A DNA stretch of 64,000 bases, taken from positions 186,001-250,000 of the forward strand of contig NZ_FOCP01000001.1 of the NCBI RefSeq assembly GCF_900110145.1, in the 5' to 3' direction. This DNA is from Nitrosomonas marina. Its GTDB lineage: Bacteria > Pseudomonadota > Gammaproteobacteria > Burkholderiales > Nitrosomonadaceae. Shown here piece by piece: positions 25,952 through 34,671 of this stretch. Below the pieces are notes generated by a model. The model saw only the letters and a program-made list of their open reading frames with translations, was not told the DNA's origin and ran no database searches. How positions within the stretch are numbered: position 1 is the stretch's first letter; every line of letters starts with the position of its first letter. The position numbers and the translations under genes were made by a program.

Positions 25952-28612
25952 CTACACCCGATTATCATACAACCACCCGCCTCGCACCATCCATTTCTCA
26001 ATCTCCACCACTGCAAATACAACCGATGCAAGCAGCACGCATAGCATCAGATCATCAAGCGGCAGTGGCGCGGTTTTGAAGATGTCGTTCAGGAATGGCG
26101 TGTAAATAACAGCCAGCTGCAGCACTACGGTCAACACGACTGCGCCGATCAGTTGCGGATTGCTGAACAGGCCGATGCTGAACAATGAATCGCGCTCCGA
26201 CCGGATCGCCATGACATGGAACAACTGGGCAAATGTCAGCGTGGTAAAGACGATCGTTTGCCAGTGTTCGATTTGCCGGTCGATGGCCCAGATCTGCGCA
26301 CCGATGGATAGTACGCCAATCAGGATACCGATGAAGACGATATGCTGCCACATGCCGTGCGCGAAAATATTTTCCTGCGGCGAACGCGGGTCCCGCTGCA
26401 TCACCTTACGTTCCGCGGGTTCCGATGCCAGTGCCAGGCCGGGCAGACCGTCGGTAACGAGATTGATCCAAAGGATATGAATCGGCAACAGCGGCAACGG
26501 CAAACCCAGCAGCATTGCCAGCACCAGTGTCCAGATCTCACCGGAGTTGCTGGTCATGGTGTATTTGATGAATTTGCGGATATCATCGAAAATCCGCCGC
26601 CCTTCCCTGATTGCCGAAACGATGGTAGCGAAGTTGTCGTCGAGCAGCACCATATCGGCCGCTTCGCGGGCAACATCGGTGCCTTTTTTGCCCATGGCCA
26701 CACCGATACCGGCGCGTTTCAACGCGGGCGCATCGTTGACGCCGTCGCCGGTCATCGCGACGAACTCGCCCTGCTCCTGCAGTGCTTTGACAATACGGAT
26801 TTTTTGCTTGGGATTCACGCGCGCATAGATACGCAGGTCGCGCGCCTGTTCGTCAAATTCTTCGTCTGACAGTTTCTTCAGTTCCCGCCCGGTCATGACG
26901 CGATCGTGCTCGTCCGCGATACCGAGCCGGCGCGCGATACTGCGGGCCGTTGCCGGATGATCACCCGTGATCATCACCGGCACAATTCCTGCAGCCAAAC
27001 AATCCGCAACAGCCTGCGCCGCTTCCTCGCGCGGCGGGTCCATCATCGCCACCAGTCCCAGAAAAGTCAGTCCGGTTTCTATCGTATCGGGCGAGCGGTC
27101 CTCGGGCAACTCGGAAAATTCTCGGCAGGCTACAGCCAGCACACGGAAACCTTCCGCTGCTAACGCTTCCGCCTGTTCCTGCACCCGGTTCTGATCCAGA
27201 TCACGATTGCCTGCGCCACCGAGTACATCGCTGCACATATCGAGTACGGCTTCGGGTGCACCCTTGGTGAACGCCACGATACCGGCATCACTCTGATGCA
27301 GGGTTGTCATGCATTTACGGTCTTCATCAAAAGCCAGCTCTGCCACCTGCGGCAGCTGCTTTAGCAACGCAGCCTTGTCAAAACCGGCCTGCTGCGCAGC
27401 CTGGTACAGCGCCACTTCGGTCGGATCGCCGGTCACCGATGCCTCGCCGGATTCTCCCGTATTTTCAGGATCGCCGGTCACGGTGTTATTGAGCGCCAGC
27501 GTCTGCCCAAGCCGTTGCCAGAGTCTGCTGCCGTCATTCGCGTCAGGCAGCTTTTCTACTCGTCGATCATCGGCGAACAGCGCTTCCACACGCATGCGGT
27601 TTTGCGTCAGCGTACCGGTTTTGTCCGAGCAGATGTACGTGACCGAACCTAGGGTTTCCACGGCCGGAAGCCGGCGCACCAGCGCATTCCGGCGGCTTAA
27701 TTTGCGTGCACCAAGCGCCAGCGATATTGTCACGACCGCAGGCAAGGCTTCGGGTATCGCAGCGACTGCAAGGCTGACAGCGGTGAGAAACATCAGCAGC
27801 ACAGGCTGGTCCTGCAACAGTCCGGCGGCAAAAATAAAGATACAGACAATCAGTATAGCCACCGCCAGATGCCTGCCGAAACGGGCCAGACGAATCTGAA
27901 GCGGCGTTCTGGCGCTCTCTTCTTTTTTAAGCATTGCCGCGATATGGCCCATTTCACTGTCCATGCCGGTGGCGACCACAATCCCCTTACCATGACCACG
28001 CGTCACCATGGTGCCGTTAAACGCCATATTCCACCTGTCTCCCAACGTCAGGTCAGGCTCTTCAAGCACATCGGGCTGTTTTGATACCGCATGCGATTCG
28101 CCGGTCAGCGCGGATTCATCGACCTGCAACTGGCTGGCGTCAGATAAACGCAGATCGGCCGGCACCACGTTGCCGGCTTCCAGCAACACCAGATCGCCAG
28201 GAACCAGCCGGTCTGCAGAAATGGTTTCAGTTTTTCCACCACGAATAACAGTCGCCTCCGGCGCGGCCATTTTCTGCAGCGCGGCAATCGCCCGTTGCGC
28301 ACGATACTCCTGCACGGTGCCTATAATGGCATTCAGAATGACGATGACAACAATGGCTATTGAATCGCGCAGTTCACCAACCACACCTGATACGATCGCA
28401 GCAACCACCAATACCAGAATCATGAAATCTGCAAACTGAGCCGCAAAAATATACAGTGGGGTTCGTTTTGCGCCGCGCTGGATGCGGTTTGGCCCATGTA
28501 TTTTCAGGCGTTCGGCTGCATTGTCGGCAGTTACGCCGCCGGTCAGATCGGTTTCAAGCGATTGCGCCGCCTTCTCGGCCGACAGGCAATGCCAGGGACT
28601 GTTTTGATTCAT
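25952..28612 (-). CDS. Calcium-type P-type ATPase (P2A)
   Basis: 886 residues, second P2-type pump in the window, only moderately similar to the first. Key motifs: VDESALTGESHAVSK (actuator), SLAVAAIPEALPAVVTIS (M4), CSDKTGTLTQNRM (phosphorylated Asp), FTKGAPEAVLD, MITGDHPATARSIA and TGDGVNDAPALKRAGIGVAMG. C-terminal spans include LLPIHILWINLVTDGLPGLAL, typical of PMR1/SERCA-like Ca2+ or Mn2+ pumps. It is likely to export divalent cations from the cytoplasm. GC content and codon use appear higher than in the first pump, suggesting a different history (visual impression only). Confidence 0.95.
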   Translation of the reverse strand: MNQNSPWHCLSAEKAAQSLETDLTGGVTADNAAERLKIHGPNRIQRGAKRTPLYIFAAQFADFMILVLVVAAIVSGVVGELRDSIAIVVIVILNAIIGTVQEYRAQRAIAALQKMAAPEATVIRGGKTETISADRLVPGDLVLLEAGNVVPADLRLSDASQLQVDESALTGESHAVSKQPDVLEEPDLTLGDRWNMAFNGTMVTRGHGKGIVVATGMDSEMGHIAAMLKKEESARTPLQIRLARFGRHLAVAILIVCIFIFAAGLLQDQPVLLMFLTAVSLAVAAIPEALPAVVTISLALGARKLSRRNALVRRLPAVETLGSVTYICSDKTGTLTQNRMRVEALFADDRRVEKLPDANDGSRLWQRLGQTLALNNTVTGDPENTGESGEASVTGDPTEVALYQAAQQAGFDKAALLKQLPQVAELAFDEDRKCMTTLHQSDAGIVAFTKGAPEAVLDMCSDVLGGAGNRDLDQNRVQEQAEALAAEGFRVLAVACREFSELPEDRSPDTIETGLTFLGLVAMMDPPREEAAQAVADCLAAGIVPVMITGDHPATARSIARRLGIADEHDRVMTGRELKKLSDEEFDEQARDLRIYARVNPKQKIRIVKALQEQGEFVAMTGDGVNDAPALKRAGIGVAMGKKGTDVAREAADMVLLDDNFATIVSAIREGRRIFDDIRKFIKYTMTSNSGEIWTLVLAMLLGLPLPLLPIHILWINLVTDGLPGLALASEPAERKVMQRDPRSPQENIFAHGMWQHIVFIGILIGVLSIGAQIWAIDRQIEHWQTIVFTTLTFAQLFHVMAIRSERDSLFSIGLFSNPQLIGAVVLTVVLQLAVIYTPFLNDIFKTAPLPLDDLMLCVLLASVVFAVVEIEKWMVRGGWLYDNRV

Positions 28613-28661
28613 CGCAGGCTATTAAAATATCAGTGAAATCAAAAGATCGTATAGATACAGG

Positions 28662-29858
28662 CTACATCAGCAAATCGGGTTTCGCAATCAAGACGCAACC
28701 CAGCCCCAGCATAACGACGCCGCTGATCAGTTTCAACCGGCGACCAGCCTGTTCTGTCAATTTGCGGTTGCTCAGGGCGATAACCGCTACCGTGACCATA
28801 AGCGCATCATCCGCCAGATAGGCCAGGATATAAAGTCCCAGATACGCGTAATAGCCGGTTGTGTCCAGCCCCTGTTGCGCCAGTATGGCGGTATACACGG
28901 CCGGAAAGCCCGCGGTACATAGCAATTCGATGAAATTAACCAGCACAGCCAGCGCCGCAACGCCCGTCATGGAAAGCACCAGCCTGTCTGCTGCGAGCAC
29001 CGCTCTCATGCGTGTGTACAACCCCGGTTTTGCGGCGTCCGGTATCGACAAGGAAAAACCCTGTCGCCAGACAAAAGAATCTTTAACATTGAACCCGCCG
29101 ATAGCAAGTGCAATACCGCCCAGTGTCCATCGCAAGGCGGCCGAAAAGCCGACCAGGAGAAAAATATTCAGCCAGGTCGCCATGAATGCATAGTAAACGG
29201 CGCCGCTGGCAAGTACAAAAGTACCCGCGATCAGCGCCATTTTTTTGCGGTCCTGCAGATGAACCAGCAGCGAAAGCAAAAATAAAAGCACCCACATGGC
29301 ACAGGGATTAAATCCGTCAAGCAGACCAATTGCCACCGTGAATAACGGCAGGCCCAGGCGATCTACATGTAGCGTTCCCAGTAGAGTCTTATCCACATGG
29401 TCCTGCTCGATTGCCGTCTGATCAATGACGGCCGTCAGCAAGACGCCTGCATTTTCAGGATTATCGAAACCTACCGTCAGTTGACCGTTAAACTGGAATG
29501 TTGGCACTCCCGGCGGCCAGGCACCGGCCATTTGCGAATAACGCAACAGTCTGTCGAGCGCTTCGGAATCGCGGTCCACCCAGTAGTAAACAATTTTCAG
29601 CCAGGGACGGTCTGCTTGAAGTTTTTCAAGGAATGCTTTCGCTTTCGAGCAGTGGGGACAGCCTTCTCGCACGAATACCTCAAGCACATTATCGTTAATG
29701 GTCAGCTGTGCCTGCTGCTGTTCGTTTGCGGCATACAGCGGTTGAACAGATAGCAGCACCGACAGGCAATAGCACAGCATGAATATTGTAAACAGCCGGC
29801 ACAGTTTCAAAAGATTATTGATGATGTTGCTCCCTTGTATGAATCCATGCAAAACCAT
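28662..29858 (-). CDS. Thioredoxin-like plus DsbD/CcdA-like membrane protein
   Basis: About 398 residues from ATG 29858 (a TTG at 29876 is alternative). A signal/anchor (LFTIFMLCYCLSVLLSVQPL) is followed by a periplasmic glutaredoxin-like domain with CPHC in FVREGCPHCSKAKAFL (about residues 72-87) and a cis-Pro loop VPTFQFNG. The second half holds about six membrane spans with IGLLDGFNPCAMWVLLFLLS and ELLCTAGFPAVYTAIL, whose Pro-Cys sites recall the CcdA/DsbD electron-transfer core. It probably moves reductant across the inner membrane to periplasmic thiols. It diverges from the His-rich protein gene. Confidence 0.8.
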   Translation of the reverse strand: MVLHGFIQGSNIINNLLKLCRLFTIFMLCYCLSVLLSVQPLYAANEQQQAQLTINDNVLEVFVREGCPHCSKAKAFLEKLQADRPWLKIVYYWVDRDSEALDRLLRYSQMAGAWPPGVPTFQFNGQLTVGFDNPENAGVLLTAVIDQTAIEQDHVDKTLLGTLHVDRLGLPLFTVAIGLLDGFNPCAMWVLLFLLSLLVHLQDRKKMALIAGTFVLASGAVYYAFMATWLNIFLLVGFSAALRWTLGGIALAIGGFNVKDSFVWRQGFSLSIPDAAKPGLYTRMRAVLAADRLVLSMTGVAALAVLVNFIELLCTAGFPAVYTAILAQQGLDTTGYYAYLGLYILAYLADDALMVTVAVIALSNRKLTEQAGRRLKLISGVVMLGLGCVLIAKPDLLM

Positions 29859-29960
29859 TGAAAATATATTCAACAAACGTTTATTATGAATGACAGCAAT
29901 AATTTATATAAATTGCTGGCACCCGAATATATTTATCCCGATTTAGAGGAGAACCATACG

Positions 29961-30617
29961 ATGCTCTACAGAAATCCGCTTGTAATCACGCTGTCCTGCT
30001 TCGCATTTTTCATTTTGTCCGGCCCGGCTTCACTTGTATCCGCCAGCCAAGATGCTGCTTTACTTCAGGAAAACCATAACCGTTTTCTGCTTGCGGAAGC
30101 AAACCATCACGGTCATGACAAGGAGACGAAACACGCCAGTAACAAAAAGGATGTCGAAGGCCACGGCAAAGACAGTCACGACAATGATCATAACAGCAAA
30201 AAAGACGACAAGCATGGCGGCAAAAAAGGCGGCATGAAAAAACATATGCACGATTACGCGCACCTGATTATTCCACATGCCGACAAGCTGAAACTGACCG
30301 ATGAACAGCTCGGTAAAATAACCCGCCTGCATCTGAAACATAAAAAATTGCACAAAAAAGTCAAAGATGCATTGCAGGACAGTATGAAAGCATTCAAGAA
30401 AGCAAGCCTGAAGCCCGGCACGAGCGATGCCGAACTGCGCGATCTTGGCAAAGCGGTAACAAAAGCTTTTAACGATATGATTGAACATCACATCAAGGAG
30501 CGCAACGCAGTACATACCGTATTGACCGAGACGCAGTTAAAACAGCTCAACTCGATCAAGATCAAACATGATCATGAATCACATGACGATGAAAATGGTG
30601 GCCACGGCGGTCATTGA
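29961..30617 (+). CDS. His/Lys-rich periplasmic protein, Spy/CpxP-like
   Basis: 218 residues from ATG 29961, chosen for the GAGGAGAAC site and the signal peptide it yields (LVITLSCFAFFILSGPASLV). Residues about 45-100 are full of His, Lys and Asp (HHGHDKETKH; DKHGGKKGGMKKHMHDYAH) and the C-terminus ends DDENGGHGGH, suggesting metal binding. The middle (LTDEQLGKITRLHLKHKKLH; LTETQLKQLNSIKIKH) has the helical LxxxQ pattern of Spy/CpxP periplasmic stress chaperones. Role in metal stress is an inference from composition and the nearby ion pumps. Confidence 0.75.
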   Translation: MLYRNPLVITLSCFAFFILSGPASLVSASQDAALLQENHNRFLLAEANHHGHDKETKHASNKKDVEGHGKDSHDNDHNSKKDDKHGGKKGGMKKHMHDYAHLIIPHADKLKLTDEQLGKITRLHLKHKKLHKKVKDALQDSMKAFKKASLKPGTSDAELRDLGKAVTKAFNDMIEHHIKERNAVHTVLTETQLKQLNSIKIKHDHESHDDENGGHGGH

Positions 30618-30857
30618 TACCGGATAAATCGGACACTGACACCTGTCAGCGTAGTACGGCGGCAGAGCATATCGATGTACTGCAGATCAATTGCCCCTGT
30701 GGCCGCGCAGTCAGAATTCTGGCATAACATATGCTTAACGGCATTTGCCTGTGCACCAGGAGGCTCGGGTTATAATACTACAAAGGTGGCAGGAATTGAC
30801 TTATCATCCATTTTTCAACGATGCACACGATTCAATTACAATAAAACGAGGCTTATT

Positions 30858-31367
30858 ATGAAACATGCTTTTATAATCATTTTGTCAATGATTACACTGC
30901 TTTCCGTTACAGCATACGCCGGGCGGATTCCTTTTGGCCATCAGGTCGAAACTGTCCAAAACTACAATCGTGCAGCACCACAAGTCGCCACATCCGGACT
31001 AATCGGCGATGGCGGCGCACCCGTACTGGCGGCACATGGTTTCAAAACCGTGATTGACATGCGCACTGCCACTGAAGGTACTCGCGAAGAAAAAGCGCTG
31101 GTCGAGGGTGCTGCCATGGTTTATGTCAACATACCCATGACGGTCGCAAATATCAGTAAAGAGCACATAGCAACATTTACGGAAGCCATGAAGAAATCAC
31201 CCAAACCGGTACTGGTACACTGCGGGTCCGGTAACCGTGCGGGAGCTATCTGGGCAAGCTATCTCATCAGTCAGGGCACCGACATGGAAGAAGCAATTGA
31301 AGCCGGCCGTAAAGCTGGCATGAGACCCCCATTGGAAGAAAAAGTCAGAGCACTTTTTGCAGAGTAA
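30858..31367 (+). CDS. Exported DUF442 (BLH) phosphatase-like protein
   Basis: 169 residues from ATG 30858, which begins a signal peptide (FIIILSMITLLSVTAYA). The mature domain has the DUF442/beta-lactamase-hydrolase-like phosphatase pattern: ATSGLIGDGG, GFKTVIDMRT, and the Cys-x5-Arg P-loop HCGSGNRAG (121-129) shared with dual-specificity phosphatases and rhodanese-like enzymes. It would be periplasmic. Substrate unknown; family members are linked to sulfide metabolism, and a second copy of this domain is fused to SQR at 60057. Confidence 0.85.
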   Translation: MKHAFIIILSMITLLSVTAYAGRIPFGHQVETVQNYNRAAPQVATSGLIGDGGAPVLAAHGFKTVIDMRTATEGTREEKALVEGAAMVYVNIPMTVANISKEHIATFTEAMKKSPKPVLVHCGSGNRAGAIWASYLISQGTDMEEAIEAGRKAGMRPPLEEKVRALFAE

Positions 31368-31622
31368 TGTAGCGAACCGTTGAAAAGCGATCAGCCGGCA
31401 TGTCCGGCAGATCTGCTCAATAATGCGTGTCCCTTTTGTTTGGTCCCGTCCGATCTTCCCATTAATCCTCCCAACGTTTTCATTGGACAGCGGTAAGCGC
31501 GTCGGTGAATACCGTCACTATCATTGATGCATTTGATTCCAGCCGATTTCTTTCGTAATTACAAGAATCGCCGTCGCCCGCATGATCGTCGGAAAAATTT
31601 TTTATGTATACCGCGTCAAATC
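31368..31622. other. Intergenic stretch, nothing firm
   Basis: A short stem (GCCGG / CCGGC near 31397) follows the phosphatase-like gene but lacks a T-run. With 31779-31884 this makes up the rest of the 517-base gap before the activator gene; only the small Cys-rich frame at 31623-31778 stands out. Confidence 0.3.
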
Positions 31623-31778
31623 TTATCCATGATGACGCTCGCCGCACATCTTGCAATATTGACAGTATTGCAGATACTCGATATGGTTGAGTAAGGTTTG
31701 GGAAGCAGGATTTTGTTTCGAAGCTGATTGAATCAGCAGACTGGCATTCTCATTCAAGAGTGTCTTGGTATCGAACAT
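31623..31778 (-). CDS. Possible 51-residue Cys-rich protein
   Basis: An ATG at 31778 opens 51 codons (MFDTKTLLNENASLLIQSAS ... LLNHIEYLQYCQYCKMCGER, ending HHG). The tail has CxxCxxC followed by HH, a pattern suited to metal binding. No good ribosome-binding site is seen. Absence of stop codons over 51 codons is weak evidence; the ordered Cys cluster is the main support. It is divergent from the activator gene. Confidence 0.4.
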   Translation of the reverse strand: MFDTKTLLNENASLLIQSASKQNPASQTLLNHIEYLQYCQYCKMCGERHHG

Positions 31779-31884
31779 TCACAGATATGCCTGAACCTGT
31801 TGCGATAGCACAAATGAATCGTAATCGATGTAAGTTGATATTGCCCGTAACCAATTATAATTGTGCTGGGCTAAAAGGATCTTT

Positions 31885-33297
31885 ATGGATAATTTGAATA
31901 TCATCTCATTTGAAAAAAAAAGTCCTCTCCAAAGCTCCTTTTTTTCAGTTTTATCGCAGACCGATTACAACGTTATCAAACTCAAGGACAGCCGCCTCAT
32001 TCAGAGGTTGACCTCTGATCAGACCGATGTCAATGTGTTTGTATTCGACGACCCAAGCACATGCAGCCAGCATATCCGTCAGATTGCCACCGAAATCATC
32101 AAGCGCAATTGTCTGTCAACCAATCTGTGTCTTTCGTACACTTTGCCAGTAACAAACTGCGATACATTTTTTTCACATTTTGATGACCTGTTGTTCTGGC
32201 CATTTGAACAACAGGAGTTAGACCTGCGAATAAAACGATACCGTTCACGTCATAAACAATATAACTCGATTTTTGAGAGAAAAGTGTTCGATGATTTCGC
32301 ATCATTAAATCTGATCGGACGTTCTCCGGTTTTTACACGAATGCTTGCGTTGATCAGGCGTATCGCACAATACGACGCGCCGGTGCTCATTGAAGGCGAA
32401 ACCGGAACGGGCAAAGAGAATGTCGCCCGGTCGATACATCATCTCAGCGACCGTCGTAATCACAACTTTGTACCGCTGAACTGTGGCGCCATTCAGGACA
32501 ACCTGTTTGAATCCGAATTATTCGGGCATGAAAAAGGCGCTTTTACCGATGCAAAAACCCGTCAGGAAGGATTAGTCAGTATTGCAAACAACGGTACGCT
32601 GTTTCTGGACGAGGTAGACTGCCTGTCTCCAAAAGCACAGGTGGCATTACTGCGTTTTCTGCAGACAAAAGAATACAGGCCTGTCGGATGCAGCCGAACT
32701 TGCACATCCAACCTGAGGATAGTGGCAGCCACAAACGCCGACTTGCTGAACAATATCAGTCATCATCTGTTTCGCGAAGACTTATACTTTAGACTGAATG
32801 TACTGAATATCAATCTGCCTGCATTACGCGAAAGAACAATAGACATCCCCATCATTGCAAAAAAACTGCTATCGGACTACTCCAGGCAATATGGACTGTC
32901 ACCCAGGAAACTTTCGAAAGAATCGATCAATACCCTGATGAAACAGCCCTGGCCCGGCAATATCCGCGAACTGGAGAATGTGATATTGCGCGCATGCCTG
33001 TTATCGGACGATCCGGTCATAAACATTGCCCTTGATCAGCAGCACATGCAGGAGTTTGAAGATTTAAGTAAACTGGCACATCAAGAAGGTACTGCCGAAC
33101 TCAAGTTTCAGGAAGCAAAATCTATCGTGATACAAAACTTTGAGCAGGATTATCTTTCAAAAATTCTCAACATTACCGATGGAAACATTACGAAAGCGGC
33201 AGTTATCGCCGGCAAGGAGCGCAGGGCCATCGGAAAATTGATCAAGAAATATAACATGGACACACGCTGTTTTACGTCAAAACCAAGCGAAATCTGA
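31885..33297 (+). CDS. Sigma-54-type activator beside the eCIS cluster
   Basis: 470 residues from ATG 31885 after AAAAGGA. Residues 1-130 resemble a degenerate response-regulator receiver with no clear phospho-Asp set. The AAA+ domain has Walker A GETGTGKE (171-178), the contact loop GAFTDA (218-223, where GAFTGA is usual), Walker B GTLFLDE (237-243) and [10 protein letters not shown]. The C-terminus is Fis-like (LNITDGNITKAAVIAGKERR). The GxFTxA change could alter sigma-54 contact, though related activators tolerate variants. It converges on the DUF4157 genes, and the eCIS operon start carries a -24/-12 promoter, so it is the likely cluster regulator (inference). Confidence 0.9.
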   Translation: MDNLNIISFEKKSPLQSSFFSVLSQTDYNVIKLKDSRLIQRLTSDQTDVNVFVFDDPSTCSQHIRQIATEIIKRNCLSTNLCLSYTLPVTNCDTFFSHFDDLLFWPFEQQELDLRIKRYRSRHKQYNSIFERKVFDDFASLNLIGRSPVFTRMLALIRRIAQYDAPVLIEGETGTGKENVARSIHHLSDRRNHNFVPLNCGAIQDNLFESELFGHEKGAFTDAKTRQEGLVSIANNGTLFLDEVDCLSPKAQVALLRFLQTKEYRPVGCSRTCTSNLRIVAATNADLLNNISHHLFREDLYFRLNVLNINLPALRERTIDIPIIAKKLLSDYSRQYGLSPRKLSKESINTLMKQPWPGNIRELENVILRACLLSDDPVINIALDQQHMQEFEDLSKLAHQEGTAELKFQEAKSIVIQNFEQDYLSKILNITDGNITKAAVIAGKERRAIGKLIKKYNMDTRCFTSKPSEI

Positions 33298-33333
33298 CGT
33301 TGTTTCAGCTTCGATTTCATCGACACTCTTCTA

Positions 33334-33359
33334 ACTCAGGCCTTGATTGCCGGCTGAGT
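33334..33359. terminator. Weak bidirectional hairpin between convergent genes
   Basis: ACTCAG (33334-33339) and CTGAGT (33354-33359) with partial inner GGCC/GCCGG pairing, between the activator stop and the stop of the DUF4157 gene. There is no long T-run. Confidence 0.35.
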
Positions 33360-34606
33360 CAAACGAGACCGCGCACTGCATTACAGTAAGTTTCTGAAAC
33401 ATTATTATTGGTACAGGCAGTAAGACCGCCTTCAGCAGCAACGTGACGCAACGCACCGGCGATATGCCATATTTCATGCGCGATATGGTTACAGTTGCCA
33501 TTGGGGTTAGGCTGATTGACCGCGATAAAGAACATCGAGGGCCCCGTATATTCAACATCATAGTCGTTGCCGCGATCATCCTGTCCACCAAGAATCGTTG
33601 TTCCACCGCCAGTTCCTTCGACTTCGTCGACGACCAGTAACGGAATTCCTCTGGCACCGGCAATGAGATCGCTTTCACCGATTGTTTCCTGCGGTTCCGG
33701 CACATCACGTAAACCAAGGGCGCTACCGGCCGGCCGCGGATGCCTGCTGGCCGTTTCAATAGTCGAAGCATTGGGAATCAGCGTCCAGTTGAAGTCAAAT
33801 TTGAGGTTGATGCAGCAGTTGCGCAAAATGTTTTTTGCGCCATCGATAGCGGTGCGCAAATGCTGCATGGTTGCCCGGTTTGCGCGGCGCGCAAAAAACA
33901 CTGTCACCCATAAATCATGAATTCCACCGGCGCAATCCTCGCAGTTACCATCAAAACAGCTGCGCTGCACCGGTTCGCCTGGCAATTTTCTTTGCTGGAT
34001 AACGTGTGTCAACTCATGTGCGAGTAATTTATCACCATCTCGTGTACCCGGTCTGTACTGTCCTTCGTTGAACACAATATTCGGTCCCAGGGTATACGCA
34101 CGTGCGTTGACAGCACTTGCCAGTCTGACAGCGCTTTTGCCGGTGTGAACACGTACATCGTCGAAACGATGACCCATGCGCGATTCAAAAAAATTACGCC
34201 GTTCAGCGGACAGTTGTTTACCCGTTCCCGATTCAGGCAGCATATTGCCACTCAATCTTGCTGCTGTGTCGCCAGTTGTTCCCGTGTCCGGTTTAAGCTG
34301 CATTTCCTCCTCACATTCCTCGCACATGCGCTGTATGCTGCGCGCACCGTTTTGGAGACGACGCACATTCTGGCAATTCATACCCGCTGCGCCGCTTGAA
34401 ACGACCTGTTCAGCCACCCGGTCCGCTTCCCGCTCTGATTGGTCCTCCGGTCTGGTCATACCAATCTTGGGTTGAATTCTCCGGTCATGAAGAAACGACT
34501 GCACAATAGTCGACTGCCCTCTATGCACGCACTGAACCGATTGTCTACCCGGTGTCTTTCCGAATATTGCCGTCGGCACGGATTTCTTTCGCATCATCAT
34601 TTCCAT
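33359..34606 (-). CDS. DUF4157 protein with C-terminal HExxHxxG peptidase-like domain
   Basis: 415 residues from ATG 34606 (GGAG 8 bases upstream; a TTG at 34633 is less likely). An N-terminal leader contains KIGMTRPEDQSEREADRVAE and MCEECEEEMQLKP, both echoed in the next gene. DUF4157 spans about 130-207 (FFESRMGHRFDDVRVHTG; AYTLGPNIVFNEGQYRPG; LLAHELTHVIQQ). The C-terminal 190 residues end in NHIAHEIWHIAGALRH (HEIWH 377-381), a zincin motif HExxHxxG with a further His three residues past where metzincins place it. Last gene of the DUF4157 group; probably an eCIS cargo protease. Confidence 0.88.
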   Translation of the reverse strand: MEMMMRKKSVPTAIFGKTPGRQSVQCVHRGQSTIVQSFLHDRRIQPKIGMTRPEDQSEREADRVAEQVVSSGAAGMNCQNVRRLQNGARSIQRMCEECEEEMQLKPDTGTTGDTAARLSGNMLPESGTGKQLSAERRNFFESRMGHRFDDVRVHTGKSAVRLASAVNARAYTLGPNIVFNEGQYRPGTRDGDKLLAHELTHVIQQRKLPGEPVQRSCFDGNCEDCAGGIHDLWVTVFFARRANRATMQHLRTAIDGAKNILRNCCINLKFDFNWTLIPNASTIETASRHPRPAGSALGLRDVPEPQETIGESDLIAGARGIPLLVVDEVEGTGGGTTILGGQDDRGNDYDVEYTGPSMFFIAVNQPNPNGNCNHIAHEIWHIAGALRHVAAEGGLTACTNNNVSETYCNAVRGLV

Positions 34607-34671
34607 ATGCGCCACTCCAAATGTCTGTTCCAATGACAGGCATGCAGTTAATGAGCAAACTTCGTATTTGT

